A stretch of 64,000 bases of DNA from Acanthosoma haemorrhoidale (GCA_930367205.1 OV884015.1:36013288-36077287), one strand, 5' to 3'; counted from the first letter of the stretch, positions 37,660 through 47,480 are shown. Notes: generated by a model from the sequence alone, not told the origin. A program made the numbers and translations.

Positions 37660-38309
37660 CTATTGATTTATTTGTTTCTTATTATTGTAGCAAGTAATCA
37701 TCCAGATGCCCTTCCTGTTGTAAAAGTTGGCATAATTGACTTGTTTTTGCATTGAGTTCTTTGCATCAGCTAAATCATTTTCTATGGGTTCTGACAACAT
37801 AAGATTTATTGCATTCCCCACACTCTATCCTGTAAACGCCCGATCTATCTTTTAACCGAATCGGGTCCTTGGTGTGGGAGATGAAGTTGCTTAAAGTGCC
37901 GTTACTTTTAAAAGCCACATCAATACCCGTCCGCTTTCTTCAATATTTTCCCTAACTCGTCGAAAATAGTGCCCAAATATTGTAAACAATTTGTTTTTTT
38001 ATTAATGAATTATTTCTAGCGTTTTTCGTCAGTCTCCTAAACTACACTTTCATTTGTATCCTTATTACAGTGTATTTATTGTACCCGTTGGCTATATGGT
38101 CTTTTTGGCGGGAGCTCTATATCATAGTTTTCCATGTCAAGAGGGATGTCATTTAATTCGTTAATCAGGATGAGGACAATATACATCTTGTGACTGTGAT
38201 GGTGCGAAGAAGTCTTGTGAATTGCTACATCAGTAATCGTGGCCTTTCTGAACAACTGAAACTCGAGAATGTTGTCACTTCGGCTCTCGACCAAGTTCAA
38301 AAATTCCAT
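37660..38309 (-). pseudogene. Penelope-like element relic (RT end plus GIY-YIG nuclease)
   Basis: On minus, 38309-38076 reads FRKATITDVAIHKTSSHHHS, then ELNDIPLDMENYDIEL. This is the conserved segment after the reverse transcriptase core of Penelope-like elements (family pattern YRKPT.TD..IH..S.HP.SHK, N.IPL...NY..EL). Further on, 37934-37786 reads DVAFKSNGTLSNFISHTKDP, then SGVYRIECGECNKSYV. This is the entry to the GIY-YIG endonuclease, with V-Y-R-I in place of the G-I-Y core and S-Y-V for the Y-I-G strand. Several stops and frameshifts separate the pieces. The downstream catalytic Arg/Glu part is not seen. Confidence 0.8.
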
Positions 38310-39322
38310 TTTTTTATTTGTTTATTTTTATTTTTTATTTTCTCAGTATTATCTTCGCCCTCCCTCAAATAAACATCCCGAAATTGTTGCGTTTTATTGT
38401 CAACCAAAAGCCCTTATATTTTATCCCTACATTGTCTGCGTGATGCCTCTGTTCAACCAAGAGAAATAAAATTTCACAGGGACATTTCATTAGACTTGGT
38501 GACATAAGAAGAGAACCTGTTGAAATATAATTAATTACTCAGGACTTTTAAAGTAAATATTTTCCTGCCGTATTGATTAGGACTTAAAATTAATGGTATT
38601 TACAGCCTAGCTTCAAAATTTGTAACATCCTATGACTTCATCACACTTTACTAACTTTTTTTGAAAATCGGAATGAATTTGTTGTAAAAATAGTTAAGTA
38701 CATTTCAAGCAACTTACCCACCGAATTAAAGTCAACTTTGACAAAACTTGTTAAGTTCTAACAATACAATAAGTAATAGTGTACAAGTGCAACTATAATT
38801 TCTTTAAATAAAGATTAAATAAGGGAAAATTGTTCGGTTGTTTGGTCATAAGAGAAGAGTTGAACTGAAATCATCAGAGTTGGCTCAGGGAAATATTCTG
38901 GGTCAGGGACATGAATGTTTTAACAGGATAAAACTTTGTCAAAACACTAACGATCGCTCCCTCCTTGGCATTCTAGCTGCCAAGGGATTGAGAGACCATG
39001 AAATGATATTTATCATTAATTTTTTTCAATAAGAAATAAATCTCAGAATAAATTTAAATGTTTTTTCAAAGAAGAATAGTTAATTTATATTAATGAGAAG
39101 CAAGTACGTATTATTACGTGAGAGGAAAAACGCCAGTTAAAGGCGCCATACTACAAAACATGATGTTGCATAATGCTTCTTATTTCTATACCCGCTGTCA
39201 AGGTGACGCTGATTTCAGAAAAACGAGGATGAGAAAAAATCTATAGACACCCGCAAAAAAAGAGATTATCTATTGATATTATTAGTTATATTATTGATCT
39301 TCCTACATTTTCTTTTTTTTTT
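38310..39322. other. AT-rich sequence
   Basis: The part next to 38310 may contain more decayed Penelope-like sequence, but no motif survives. Plus-strand frame 38838-39032 lacks a recognisable domain. Confidence 0.3.
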
Positions 39323-39395
39323 CACAGTGCTCGAAATCGGGAAATTGCAATCTTCAGTCGGATGCCTCTATAGTATGAGCTATCCCTCCACGAAC
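39323..39395 (-). pseudogene. tRNA-Phe(GAA)-like relic
   Basis: On minus, the D-arm GGATAGCTCATACTATAGAG, the anticodon arm CCGACTGAAGATTG (GAA in the loop, flanked by CT and GA as in tRNA-Phe) and the T-arm CCCGATTTCGAGC occur in correct order and at about correct spacing. The acceptor arms do not pair and the T-stem is imperfect, so it is a pseudogene or a tRNA-Phe-derived SINE head. A long T run (plus 39310-39322) borders its 3' side. Confidence 0.55.
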
Positions 39396-39761
39396 GTGGC
39401 CAAATACCAAGAGATTACATATCTAAGAAGACATTAAACTTATTATTGTTCCATTCACTTGTAGCCTAGTAGTAGTTTGATTCAGTTGTTTTTGTTGTTG
39501 TTCACTTGATGAATTAGTTGTTTTTTTTTTGTCAATTCCCTTCATTCAATAAACTCAGAGTGAGATACAGACTCTACAATATGGAATCTTTATATAAATC
39601 CACATCATGCAAATTATATTCACTGTAGCTACATTTTATATAATATGTAAGATGTAAAGCATTTTTGTATGGTAGGCTGATGTACAGAATTCAAGGCGTA
39701 TGAACATAGAAAATGATAAGGCTCACCTTAAGAATGAAATGTTCTGATACTAACCTAAATC
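39396..39761. other. AT-rich sequence
   Basis: No gene or shared repeat was recognised. It lies between the tRNA-like relic and the family 2 retrotransposon relic. Confidence 0.4.
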
Positions 39762-40082
39762 TAACTAACTTAACCTAGTTTTCCCGGGAAGTCTGTTGCC
39801 ATCGATACGGGAATAGTGATCGGGCCATTGCGTTAAACACTGGGTTTGTCAGGTGCTGCTGTTGCTGTCAAAAAAATTGATGTGTCTCCGGTGGATGAAC
39901 TCACCCACTGACGGCACACCAAGCAACGTATGCAGATCGGAGTTATTTAACCCCTGGAGAGAGGTATGTCTGACCACTTTTTTCATGATATCGTTCTGAA
40001 ATTGTTGAATACTTTGTATGTATTGTCGGTCAAGTGAGTATATAGTGGGGCACCGCACAGCAGAGCTGGCTGGGTGATACAT
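39762..40082 (-). pseudogene. Non-LTR retrotransposon C-terminal relic (family 2), best copy
   Basis: The 77-codon minus frame contains YIQSIQQFQNDIMKKVVRHT, then LLGVPSVGEFIHRRHINFFD. After a frameshift it continues NPVF...SLFPYRWQQTARE and stops near CCCGGGAAAACTAGG. This is the region after the RT thumb in Jockey/CR1-like ORF2 proteins, where an I-Q-x-x-Q-x-x-x-L-R helix precedes L-x-V-P-x-V-x-E-x-I. Catalytic domains are absent (5' truncation). The 3' end leads into CTAGGTTAAGTTAGTTA. It differs in sequence from the 43.4-kb family. Confidence 0.8.
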
Positions 40083-40665
40083 TTAAATATCATCAGTTTA
40101 AGACGAACCGACAAGTTGGGTGAAGTTTGAAGTTAACAAGTGCGAAAGCCGGTAGGCTTGTGTCGTACTCTTCTGTTTTGTTACTAAAATGGCTGGAAAA
40201 ATGGAGGTGCCTACCCATTTTTATATCCCCATAGACTGAGAAATCCGGTGAGTTTGCTTGCCCTCCTTGTATAGTTTGCTTGTATAGGATTTTGGGAAGG
40301 CTTATTTCCCCATTTGGGATGAGTAAGTTTTTCCGAGAAAAAAAAAATCCACACTGAAGTTTAACCTACCCAATCCAAACTGACTCTTCCTGTGAACGAG
40401 GTCTTTTTTCACTCACTCTGCTTCGGTAAATCGCAATGTTTCGCTTAGGACATCTAACAGTTCTCCTCTATAAATTTTAGATATTTGCTGTGGGCTAGCA
40501 ACATTATAAACCTGTCAAACGAATAAATAATTTATATTTTAGGTATAAATGACACCAAATGTCTTTGGTTTTGTCTCTATTCCCGATTTAATTGGTTTTG
40601 TTCAGCTGCCTGTAGACAATATTTCCTCTGCTCATTTCTGTTCCAAATCATAAATCCATCCTAAG
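40083..40665. other. AT-rich sequence
   Basis: No gene was recognised. The stretch next to 40083 may be further decayed family 2 sequence. Confidence 0.35.
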
Positions 40666-41090
40666 TTGAGTAACTTCCTACAACTCAAATCCTCCATCCA
40701 CTCTCGAAACACCATAGCTCGTCCCTCTAATTTTATACTACATCCCATAAGAGTGCATCATTCTCCTCTGCATCCCTTCCCTATGTCCCTTCGTGATGCT
40801 CATTCACTTCCTAATTTTAAAGCCTTAATTAATACTTCCTACAGAAGCTATTTATTAAACATATTTTATGTCTGCATGGGTGTGTGTCTGTGATATCCCT
40901 ATGTTAGAATTCGTTTTATTATTTATAATATTTTACTGTCTAGAAAATTAAATTTAAAAAATCTTCAAGTAATGAAACAAATATATTATGTATGAAGCAC
41001 TGTTTGTCATCTTTGTAACTGTCATAGCCTGAAGACGACAGAAGTGTGGTGTCGAAAGAAACATTTTGAAGAGACACGAACACTGGATGT
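40666..41090 (+). pseudogene. Non-LTR retrotransposon C-terminal relic (family 3) with 3' hairpin
   Basis: The frame LKSSIHSRNTIA...LRDAHSLPNFKALINTSY has the layout of the short C-terminal tail of several non-LTR ORF2 proteins (S-L-x-x-F-K helix at the end). It stops at 40891-40893. About 145 bp further, CCTGAAGACGACAG...TGTCGAAAGAAAC forms a stem-loop of the type found at many retroelement 3' ends. A fragment with similar wording lies at 51770-51910. The assignment is tentative because no RT motif survives. Confidence 0.4.
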
Positions 41091-42239
41091 CATAACCGAA
41101 ATTATACTATTACTTCCAATCCAATTGTATATGTAACAGTAATTTTCATTCATACCTTAGAATACGAAGTAGATCAAAAAACCTCTTACCTGAAAAACAA
41201 AAACAATTTTTATAATAAAGTGATTGCTAAGTAAACATATTGAATATTATTGAAAATTGGAATTTCGTTTTGTTTTCACAATACAACTGCCAGTTATTAA
41301 GGCAACTTTATTAATTTTTGAATAGATGATTCATTCGAAAACAAATAAATGGAAGTATTACTAACAAAGTATAGCATAAAGCATAGTTTCATAAAAACGA
41401 GGTTTGTTCTCAATATGAAGCTAAAGCTTTTAACGTTAATAGGACCCCAGATCCGAGCAAAATATTTGTTCGCTGTGTATATGCAAATCGAGGAAAAATA
41501 GCCAATCAATATGAAAAAATAAACCTTTACCCCACTACGTGCTACCTATATGTTGCTTATTAAACTTTGGTTTAAATTTGGCAATAAAGCTCTAAAATCG
41601 ACAACTCTTCCACTTTTTTTTTGTTTAGGCTATTGTGCTGGAAAAAGTTTTGAAAAATATTACTTTTTATTCCTTTATTTATTTTTTTACAATATGCAAA
41701 TCACATTAATTATGAAAAAAATGAATATTGATTACAAATTGTCTTTTTAAACAGATTTTAGGTATAATGTTAACATCAAAACTAAATTTGTACAGCACTC
41801 TGCAAAATTTTCTAATTAATCTAAGAGATTAAAATTTGACCATCACCATTAGATTTAATAAACTTTTTTTTATCAAACTATTTCATTTCTTTATATAAAA
41901 TAATTAAAAGCGAATAATATTTTTTTTAAGTGTTTTAACCCAATGCAAATGTGGTTTCGCTTTTTACAAAAAAAAAAACAAATTTGTGAATCACAAATTT
42001 AGAATAAGCCCAAATACACGAAGATGCAATAAAAAGTGGCCACCGTAAACTAATTGTACTAATTTCCAATCAATTTCTTATTAACGCCTCAACATACTGT
42101 TAGAACAAATTGCAGCCCGTATGAAACATATTAGGAAATATAAAAGTATAAATTTAATTAAAACCAGTGTTATTAATTAATTTAAAATTAGCAACATTTC
42201 AAATTAATACGTTTCCGATTCTTGCGTTTATTATGACTT
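41091..42239. other. AT-rich sequence with a direct repeat flanking the Tc1 relic
   Basis: CACAAATTTAGAATAAGC occurs at 41992-42009 and again at 42804-42821, followed in both by AAATACAC. The Tc1-like relic lies between. No gene was recognised. Confidence 0.5.
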
Positions 42240-42803
42240 TCATTCGAAGAGGCGTTTATCTAATGAGGTTTTGAGAGAATTCCAGAGGGAAATTTTCGTA
42301 TTCTTCGATTAGGATAACCTTTAACTCGTGTAGCGAACCTGGTAAAGTTGGACGTCTCTTTATCCGTCTTGACCACTGATCCCATGTATGTTCAGGTAAG
42401 GTTTAGATCTGCACTACATTCTGGCTAATCTAAATGCATCGGATTGAAGAGTTTCCAAGTACCGGGGAACCTATGTTTTCTGTATGGGGGCGCGGATAAA
42501 CAAACATTCATCTCCAACGTATGGCGGGAATTGGACAACAGCCTCCAAAAATGTCATTACGAGCTTCGAAATTTATCCTAGCCCAAATCGATAACTCGTC
42601 CTCCACAATAGATCTTTGTTTGTGAAAAGAATGCAGCCGTATACCGCTCATTAATTCTACTTCAAACTCTCACAAAGGTAATCGCAGACAAACCCGAGTT
42701 TTATCTGAATAAATAACTTTTCCTCGATCCTCCACGGTCCATCTAATGTGTTTTCTGGCAAAATTTAATAGAACTGCCTTATACCTTGCTTTTAATTCTC
42801 GTC
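42240..42803 (-). pseudogene. Tc1-like transposase relic
   Basis: On minus, broken frames read NFARKHIRWTVEDRGKVIYS followed by DKTR, which matches the Tc1 motif W-x-x-x-D-W-x-x-V-x-x-S-D-E-S with the catalytic Asp kept. Next come SIWARINFEARND (family: V-W-x-x-I-S-x-x-G-R-x-D) and, after frameshifts, an S-A-D-L-N-L segment and LHELKVILIEEYENFP, the family C-terminal helix. The central part with the second catalytic Asp is lost. Terminal inverted repeats were not found. Confidence 0.75.
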
Positions 42804-42845
42804 CACAAATTTAGAATAAGCGAAAATACACTGAGAGGTACTGAA

Positions 42846-42965
42846 ACTTCTTTATTGTGCTAAAATTACAATCTGCCTTATTAGGCAATAAGTAATTGTG
42901 ATAAATGTTTTCATTCATACCATATTTACAATTTTCATTCACTCGCTCATTCATACAGTTTTTTC
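42846..42965 (-). mobile_element. Jockey-type 3'-end scrap
   Basis: On minus it has GTATGAATGAGCGAGTGAATG, then AATTGTAAATATGGTATG, then TTATTGCCTAATAAGGCAGA and TTGTAATTTTAGCACAATAA, the terminal 120 bp of the 43.4-kb family. It lies only 450 bp from that copy, in opposite orientation. Confidence 0.8.
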
Positions 42966-43401
42966 GCTTCAGGAGTTAAAGGTGACCCTAATCGGAGATA
43001 CCAAAATATCCTTGAAGAATTTATTCAATGTCCCATCTTAATACCATTTTTTTAAATTTAATTTATTCTTTTATTATTCCTATTATGTTTGGCCTATATT
43101 GTTTCAAGAATACACATGCACAACAATTGCACACCTAGAGTAGTGTGGATTAATAATTGAATTTCTGAGGTGCTTAATTCATCCCATGCCTGAGGGCGAG
43201 TCTCTACTTTTATTAAGATAATAGACCTTCATTTTTGTCCGTCTGCATGTATGGTATGTAAACACGGAGAAAAAAACACATACATTTTATATGTATACAC
43301 AAAAAAACTTCGGTAACCAATACTAATCAAGGATTAAAGTTCTGATTTTTTTTCCTGAGGTTCAGGACCCGTTGAAGATAGGAGTGTAAAAATAACTTTT
43401 T
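42966..43401. other. AT-rich sequence left of the Jockey-type element
   Basis: No gene was recognised. It ends with the left target duplication ATATTTTAATAA at 43402-43413. Confidence 0.5.
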
Positions 43402-43418
43402 ATATTTTAATAACCGAA

Positions 43419-43880
43419 TTGTGCAAAAAGCCCCTTAAATCGCCTGCAGTATGCGTGCTTTGCCAGCAAGGACATCCAGCCAACTACAAGGGCTGCGAGG
43501 CATACAGAACGCTGAAGTCCAGGACAGAACAACGTCGACAGCCAGAAGAGAAAAAACTTGCAGCAAGAAGCGGCCCAGCCAGAAATTTGAGGCCTTTTGT
43601 CTCTTTTGCCGATGCCGTTTGTAACAGAGAGCAGTCACAGGCACCGCCCACTCCCTGTCCACAAGATCACCTTTCCCAGCATTCCATTCATCCCGTTAAC
43701 CCTCAAGCTCAATCCCATCCTCAACCACACATCTCGCATATTCCTCCACCTTCAAGTTCTTCGGATCTTACTAGCCTATTAACCTCATTCCTTACAGAGT
43801 TCAGAACCCTAATTACCCCTCTCATTTCCCTTCTTACAAATCTTGTCTCCTACCTTATCCCCGTTAAACAAAATCCATAA
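43419..43880 (+). CDS. ORF1 (gag-like) C-terminal fragment
   Basis: This is the last 150 or so codons of the nucleic-acid-binding ORF1 protein. It begins in a zinc-knuckle region: CVLCQQGHPANYKGC has the C-x2-C-x3-H-x6-C spacing with A-N-Y-x-G-C that is characteristic of the last knuckle of Jockey-type ORF1. A Pro/Ser/His-rich tail follows, with an aromatic FVSFADAV patch (about residues 62-69) and a hydrophobic end. The upstream knuckles and RRM-like region are lost to 5' truncation, so the apparent start (TTG at 43419) is not a true start. It stops with TAA at 43878-43880, directly touching ORF2. Confidence 0.85.
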   Translation: MCKKPLKSPAVCVLCQQGHPANYKGCEAYRTLKSRTEQRRQPEEKKLAARSGPARNLRPFVSFADAVCNREQSQAPPTPCPQDHLSQHSIHPVNPQAQSHPQPHISHIPPPSSSSDLTSLLTSFLTEFRTLITPLISLLTNLVSYLIPVKQNP

Positions 43881-46571
43881 GTGGATCCTTCCGACTCCTT
43901 ATCCATTCTCCTTTGGAATGCGAATGGTGTTCACACCCACACTAACGAACTGACAGCACTACTCCACGACAAAAACATCGACGTAGCTCTCATTACTGAA
44001 ACAAGACTAACGAGTAAACGACCATTTACTGTTCGACAGTACAAGACTTATCGAACTGATCACCCAGATGGAACAGCTCATGCAGGTACCGCTGTCATTG
44101 TCCATAACTCCATATCCCACCACATAGTTCCTCTGGTGGCACATGATTTCCTTCAATCCACTGCAGTGTCAATCACCACCTTCACTTTTCCCCTTACACT
44201 AGCATCAGTGTACTGCCCTCCCAATAAATCCATTTCCGACTCCCAATTCATCTCCTTTCTAGACTCCATAGGACATCGTTTCCTTGTGGGTGGGGACTTT
44301 AATGCGAAGCACCTACACTGGGGGTCAAGATCCACTAATACACGAGGACGTGCTTTGCTGTCTGCACTCACACGGAAACATTGCTCCACTATCACTCCTG
44401 ACACAGCCACCTATTGGCCATCTGATCTCAACCGAAATCCTGATCTCCTTGACTTCTTTTTTTACAATAGTTTAGGAACACTTAACTATTCACTCACGCG
44501 ACTCGATGACCTCTCCTCTGATCATAGTCCTTTATTATTAACCATTTCCCTAAGACCAATTCATAAACTGCCTCCTCCTTCATTTATTAGGGGCCCAGTT
44601 GACTGGGACCACTTCCGCCAGCTTCTTACGGAGTCCGTAAACCTCAAATTGTCCTTGAAAACATCCCAAGACCTAGACGATGCAGTGCATTCTTTCACTA
44701 CTCTGGTCCAGAGGTCGGCTTGGGAGGCATCGTCACCCCATCGTCACCCAAAAATCCATAATCATAATCGTTTACCTCAGCATCTCAAAGACCTAATCCA
44801 ATCCAAACGCCGCTCCAGAACAGTGGGGCAAAGATCCCGACATCCTGCTGATCGCCGCTCGTACAATCAGTACTGCCGATTGGTAAAGCGGCGATTGGCA
44901 TCCTTCCGTTCCGATTCTTTCAATTCCTACCTCTCCTCTCTGTCTACCAGGGATAACTCGTTGTGGAATGTAACCAAAAAAATCCTAAAGTATCAACCTG
45001 TTTCACATCCACTCCGTCGTGATGATGGGTCCTGGGCGGCTTCGGATGGGGATAGGTCGGAGGAATTTGCTCTGCATCTTACCCATACTTTCACACCTCA
45101 CCTTTCTCATCAAAGCCATACTCACAGCACAACTGTGGAAGATTTCCTCACTTCACCTATTCCTCTCTCTCTTCCACCAAAAGCCGTTAATCCCTCTGAG
45201 GTCAAATACCTTCTGAAAAACTTACCTTACCGAAAATCCCCTGGATATGATCTCCTTACTCCTCAAATTCTCAAACAGCTTCCTCCTAAAGCCATAATCT
45301 TTTTAACCTATATATACAATTGCATTATCCGAACGACGCACTTTCCTCTCCTCTGGAAACATTCCATTATTGTCCTATTCGCCAAACCCGGTAAACCACC
45401 CAATGAAGCCTCATCTTACCGTCCAATTAGCCTACTCCCTATCCTCTCAAAAATATTTGAGAAACTCCTACTAAAACGTCTACTTCCAATTGTTGAATCC
45501 AAAAACCTTTTTCCCACACACCAGTTTGGTTTCCGCCAACGACATTCCACTGCTCAACAAGGCCTTCGCGTTGTTGATCGCATCTCCTCAGCCCTTGAAA
45601 CCAAACAGTATTGCACTGCTGCCTTTCTCGATATAGCTCAAGCTTTTGACAGGGTTTGGCACGCAGGTTTGCTCTACAAGCTCAAAAGATATTTACCACA
45701 GACCCTTTTCCTAATCCTACAGTCCTACCTTTCAAACCGCTTCTTCCAAGTCCGCTGTGGTTTAGAATACTCTAACTACTATCCCATAAGTGCAGGAGTT
45801 CCACAGGGCAGTGTCCTGGGCCCCATCCTCTATAACCTATACACCGCTGATGTCCCCTCTACTCCCAATACCTTCTTGGCCACATTTGCAGATGACACTG
45901 CAGTCTTGTCATCCCACCCAGACCCCGACATAGCATCCCATAACCTTCAAAAACACCTTGACGAGATCGAGTATTGGTGCAATCAATGGCGGATCAAAGT
46001 TAATGAAGCAAAATGCTCCCACATTACCTTCACCCTTTGTCGCAAGTCTTGTCCACTAGTTTATTTTAATTCTATTCCTCTCCCTGTATCCGAGACAGTA
46101 CGGTACTTAGGCTTCCATCTTGACAAACGACTGACCTGGAACCCACATACGAGACTAAAAAGACAAGAACTAAACAGACGCTTTGGACAACTGTACAGAC
46201 TACTTCAAAGGACATCCCATCTCTCAATAGAAAATAAACTACTAATCTACAAAGTTATACTTAAACCAATCTGGACATACGGAATAGAGCTATGGGGGAC
46301 AGCAAAAAAGTCGAACATCAAGCGTATCCAATCCTTTCAATCAAAAGTCCTGAGAACAATAGTAAATGCCCCTTATTATGTCAGCAACAAAACCCTACAT
46401 AACGACCTTAACATACCCTACATTCTAGAACTCATCCCTTCCAAGTTTATGAAATTCCACAGTAGCCTTTCCAACCACCCTAATCCTGTAGCACAGTCAT
46501 TGCACTGCGCCACTCATCCCTATAATCCTCCTCGGAGACTGAAACGGCAGTGGCCTCGTGACCTGCTATAA
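43881..46571 (+). CDS. ORF2: AP-endonuclease/reverse transcriptase, 896 codons
   Basis: This is the ORF2 polyprotein of a Jockey-clade retrotransposon, which nicks the target and primes reverse transcription there. Endonuclease motifs are WNANG (12-16), TET (39-41), GGDFNAKH (137-144) and SDHSP (213-217). RT motifs are KSPGYD (452-457), YRPISLLP (513-520), FLDIAQAFD (582-590), GVPQGS (639-644), FADD (669-672) and YLGFHLD (742-748), followed by a C-terminal domain ending RQWPRDLL. There is no RNase H, as is usual for Jockey. The length matches the clade, and no stop or frameshift is present. The first codon is GTG directly after the ORF1 TAA. The next ATG is hundreds of codons downstream, so this copy probably lost its ORF2 start by a single-base change. 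Confidence 0.93.
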   Translation: MDPSDSLSILLWNANGVHTHTNELTALLHDKNIDVALITETRLTSKRPFTVRQYKTYRTDHPDGTAHAGTAVIVHNSISHHIVPLVAHDFLQSTAVSITTFTFPLTLASVYCPPNKSISDSQFISFLDSIGHRFLVGGDFNAKHLHWGSRSTNTRGRALLSALTRKHCSTITPDTATYWPSDLNRNPDLLDFFFYNSLGTLNYSLTRLDDLSSDHSPLLLTISLRPIHKLPPPSFIRGPVDWDHFRQLLTESVNLKLSLKTSQDLDDAVHSFTTLVQRSAWEASSPHRHPKIHNHNRLPQHLKDLIQSKRRSRTVGQRSRHPADRRSYNQYCRLVKRRLASFRSDSFNSYLSSLSTRDNSLWNVTKKILKYQPVSHPLRRDDGSWAASDGDRSEEFALHLTHTFTPHLSHQSHTHSTTVEDFLTSPIPLSLPPKAVNPSEVKYLLKNLPYRKSPGYDLLTPQILKQLPPKAIIFLTYIYNCIIRTTHFPLLWKHSIIVLFAKPGKPPNEASSYRPISLLPILSKIFEKLLLKRLLPIVESKNLFPTHQFGFRQRHSTAQQGLRVVDRISSALETKQYCTAAFLDIAQAFDRVWHAGLLYKLKRYLPQTLFLILQSYLSNRFFQVRCGLEYSNYYPISAGVPQGSVLGPILYNLYTADVPSTPNTFLATFADDTAVLSSHPDPDIASHNLQKHLDEIEYWCNQWRIKVNEAKCSHITFTLCRKSCPLVYFNSIPLPVSETVRYLGFHLDKRLTWNPHTRLKRQELNRRFGQLYRLLQRTSHLSIENKLLIYKVILKPIWTYGIELWGTAKKSNIKRIQSFQSKVLRTIVNAPYYVSNKTLHNDLNIPYILELIPSKFMKFHSSLSNHPNPVAQSLHCATHPYNPPRRLKRQWPRDLL

Positions 46572-46900
46572 ACGCGTGACAGTGGGAGTCCTGGCAATGG
46601 CCAGTTTCTCCAATCATGTCCTGAGCGTCTGTGGCTCTCGCGCTCTTGGTCAGCCTCCACTGGCTAGTATCCGGTGACGCGGCTGACGGAGGAGCGTGGG
46701 GGACTTCCCAAGACTCCGCTTTCTCTTCGCGGTGGATTTGGGGGGTCTCTGGGCTGTCTGTAAATATTGTATGAATGAGCGAGTGAATGATGAACTGTAA
46801 ATATGGTATGAATGAGAGCATTTATCTTAATTACTTATTGCCTTATAAAAGGCAGATTGTAATTTTAGCGCAATAAAGGATTATAATAATAAATAATAAA
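46572..46900 (+). other. 3' untranslated region of the Jockey-type element
   Basis: It carries TGACAGTGGGAGTCCTGGCA, a GC-rich block with CTTCCCAAGACTCCGC, repeated GTATGAATG/GAGCGAGTGAATG words, then GGCAGATTGTAATT and AATAAA (46872-46877), ending in an A/T tail. This block is what recurs in the 3'-only copies, so it probably holds the recognition sequence for its own RT. An antisense frame (46480-46821) is incidental. Confidence 0.85.
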
Positions 46901-46912
46901 ATATTTTAATAA

Positions 46913-47096
46913 AATTAAAATTAAATAATTAAAAAAAATTATGTTTTCAAAGCCAACATTACAAATCCCATATTTCATACATTCCAGGTCGGATCTATAG
47001 ACCACCATTTCAACTATATTAATTTGAAAAAAAGAGGTGGTCCGGAACCAAGATGTTTTAACACATAAAATGATCTATTTTTGATAAACAATATCA
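46913..47096. other. AT-rich spacer
   Basis: Short AT-rich stretch after the right target duplication; nothing was recognised. Confidence 0.4.
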
Positions 47097-47480
47097 TTTG
47101 ATTGATTGATGAGCTCCCCACCATCACCGAAGCCATCAGACGACGTCACACCAAGTTCTTCGACTCGATGAAGCACAGTCTAAACCCTCTCTTCCGAGAC
47201 ATGACACCACCACCGCTACCGGCACGATGGCAACTCACAAGATCGAGTAAAGCAGAAGAAATGGTTGACATCACGGCGCTTGGCCCATCAACAACAAGCC
47301 TCTAAGGGGCACCCTCACTGATATCAGACTAACTACGACTGCACTACATGCCTAGAGAAGACTCTAGGCCCAGCCACTAGTGGACTCTCACCACTGTACC
47401 GTAACAATCAACCTCCACCGAGGATTCCCACACTCCTTACTCCTCTCACACCACCTTCAAGCAGGTCCTCCTAGTACAAG
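47097..47480 (+). pseudogene. Non-LTR retrotransposon C-terminal relic (family 2-related)
   Basis: The frame reads LPTITEAIRRRHTKFFDSMK, then SLNPLFRDMTPPPLPARWQL and TRSSKA, ending at TAA (47303-47305). The I-T-E-A-I-R-R-R-H-x-K-F-F-D-S pattern parallels the GEFIHRRHINFFD segment of 39762-40082, so it is the end of a related but distinct ORF2. About 170 bp of CT/CA-rich 3' untranslated sequence follows (to about 47480). No catalytic domain remains. Confidence 0.7.

Larger units (their letters stand above)
43414..46900 (+). mobile_element. Jockey-type non-LTR retrotransposon, 5'-truncated, ORF2 intact
   Basis: This 3.49-kb copy is flanked by identical 12-mers ATATTTTAATAA (43402-43413 and 46901-46912), a clean target duplication. 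It starts inside ORF1 (gag), keeps the last gag zinc knuckle, all of ORF2 and the 3' UTR, and ends with AATAAAGG followed by an (AATAATAA)-type tail. The long open frame and the perfect duplication suggest it is the youngest copy here. Seven other copies or scraps of the family lie in this window. Having lost its 5' end, it has no internal promoter and presumably cannot be transcribed autonomously. Confidence 0.92.

Noticed and set aside
39745..39780. TTAGG-type telomeric repeats (AGGTTAAGTTAGTTAG)
   Set aside because: Only a short imperfect stretch at the end of a retrotransposon relic; there is no regular pentamer array.
46480..46821. 113-codon antisense frame over the Jockey-type ORF2 end and 3' UTR
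   Set aside because: It is a shadow frame. The same peptide appears in every UTR copy because the DNA is repeated, not because of coding.
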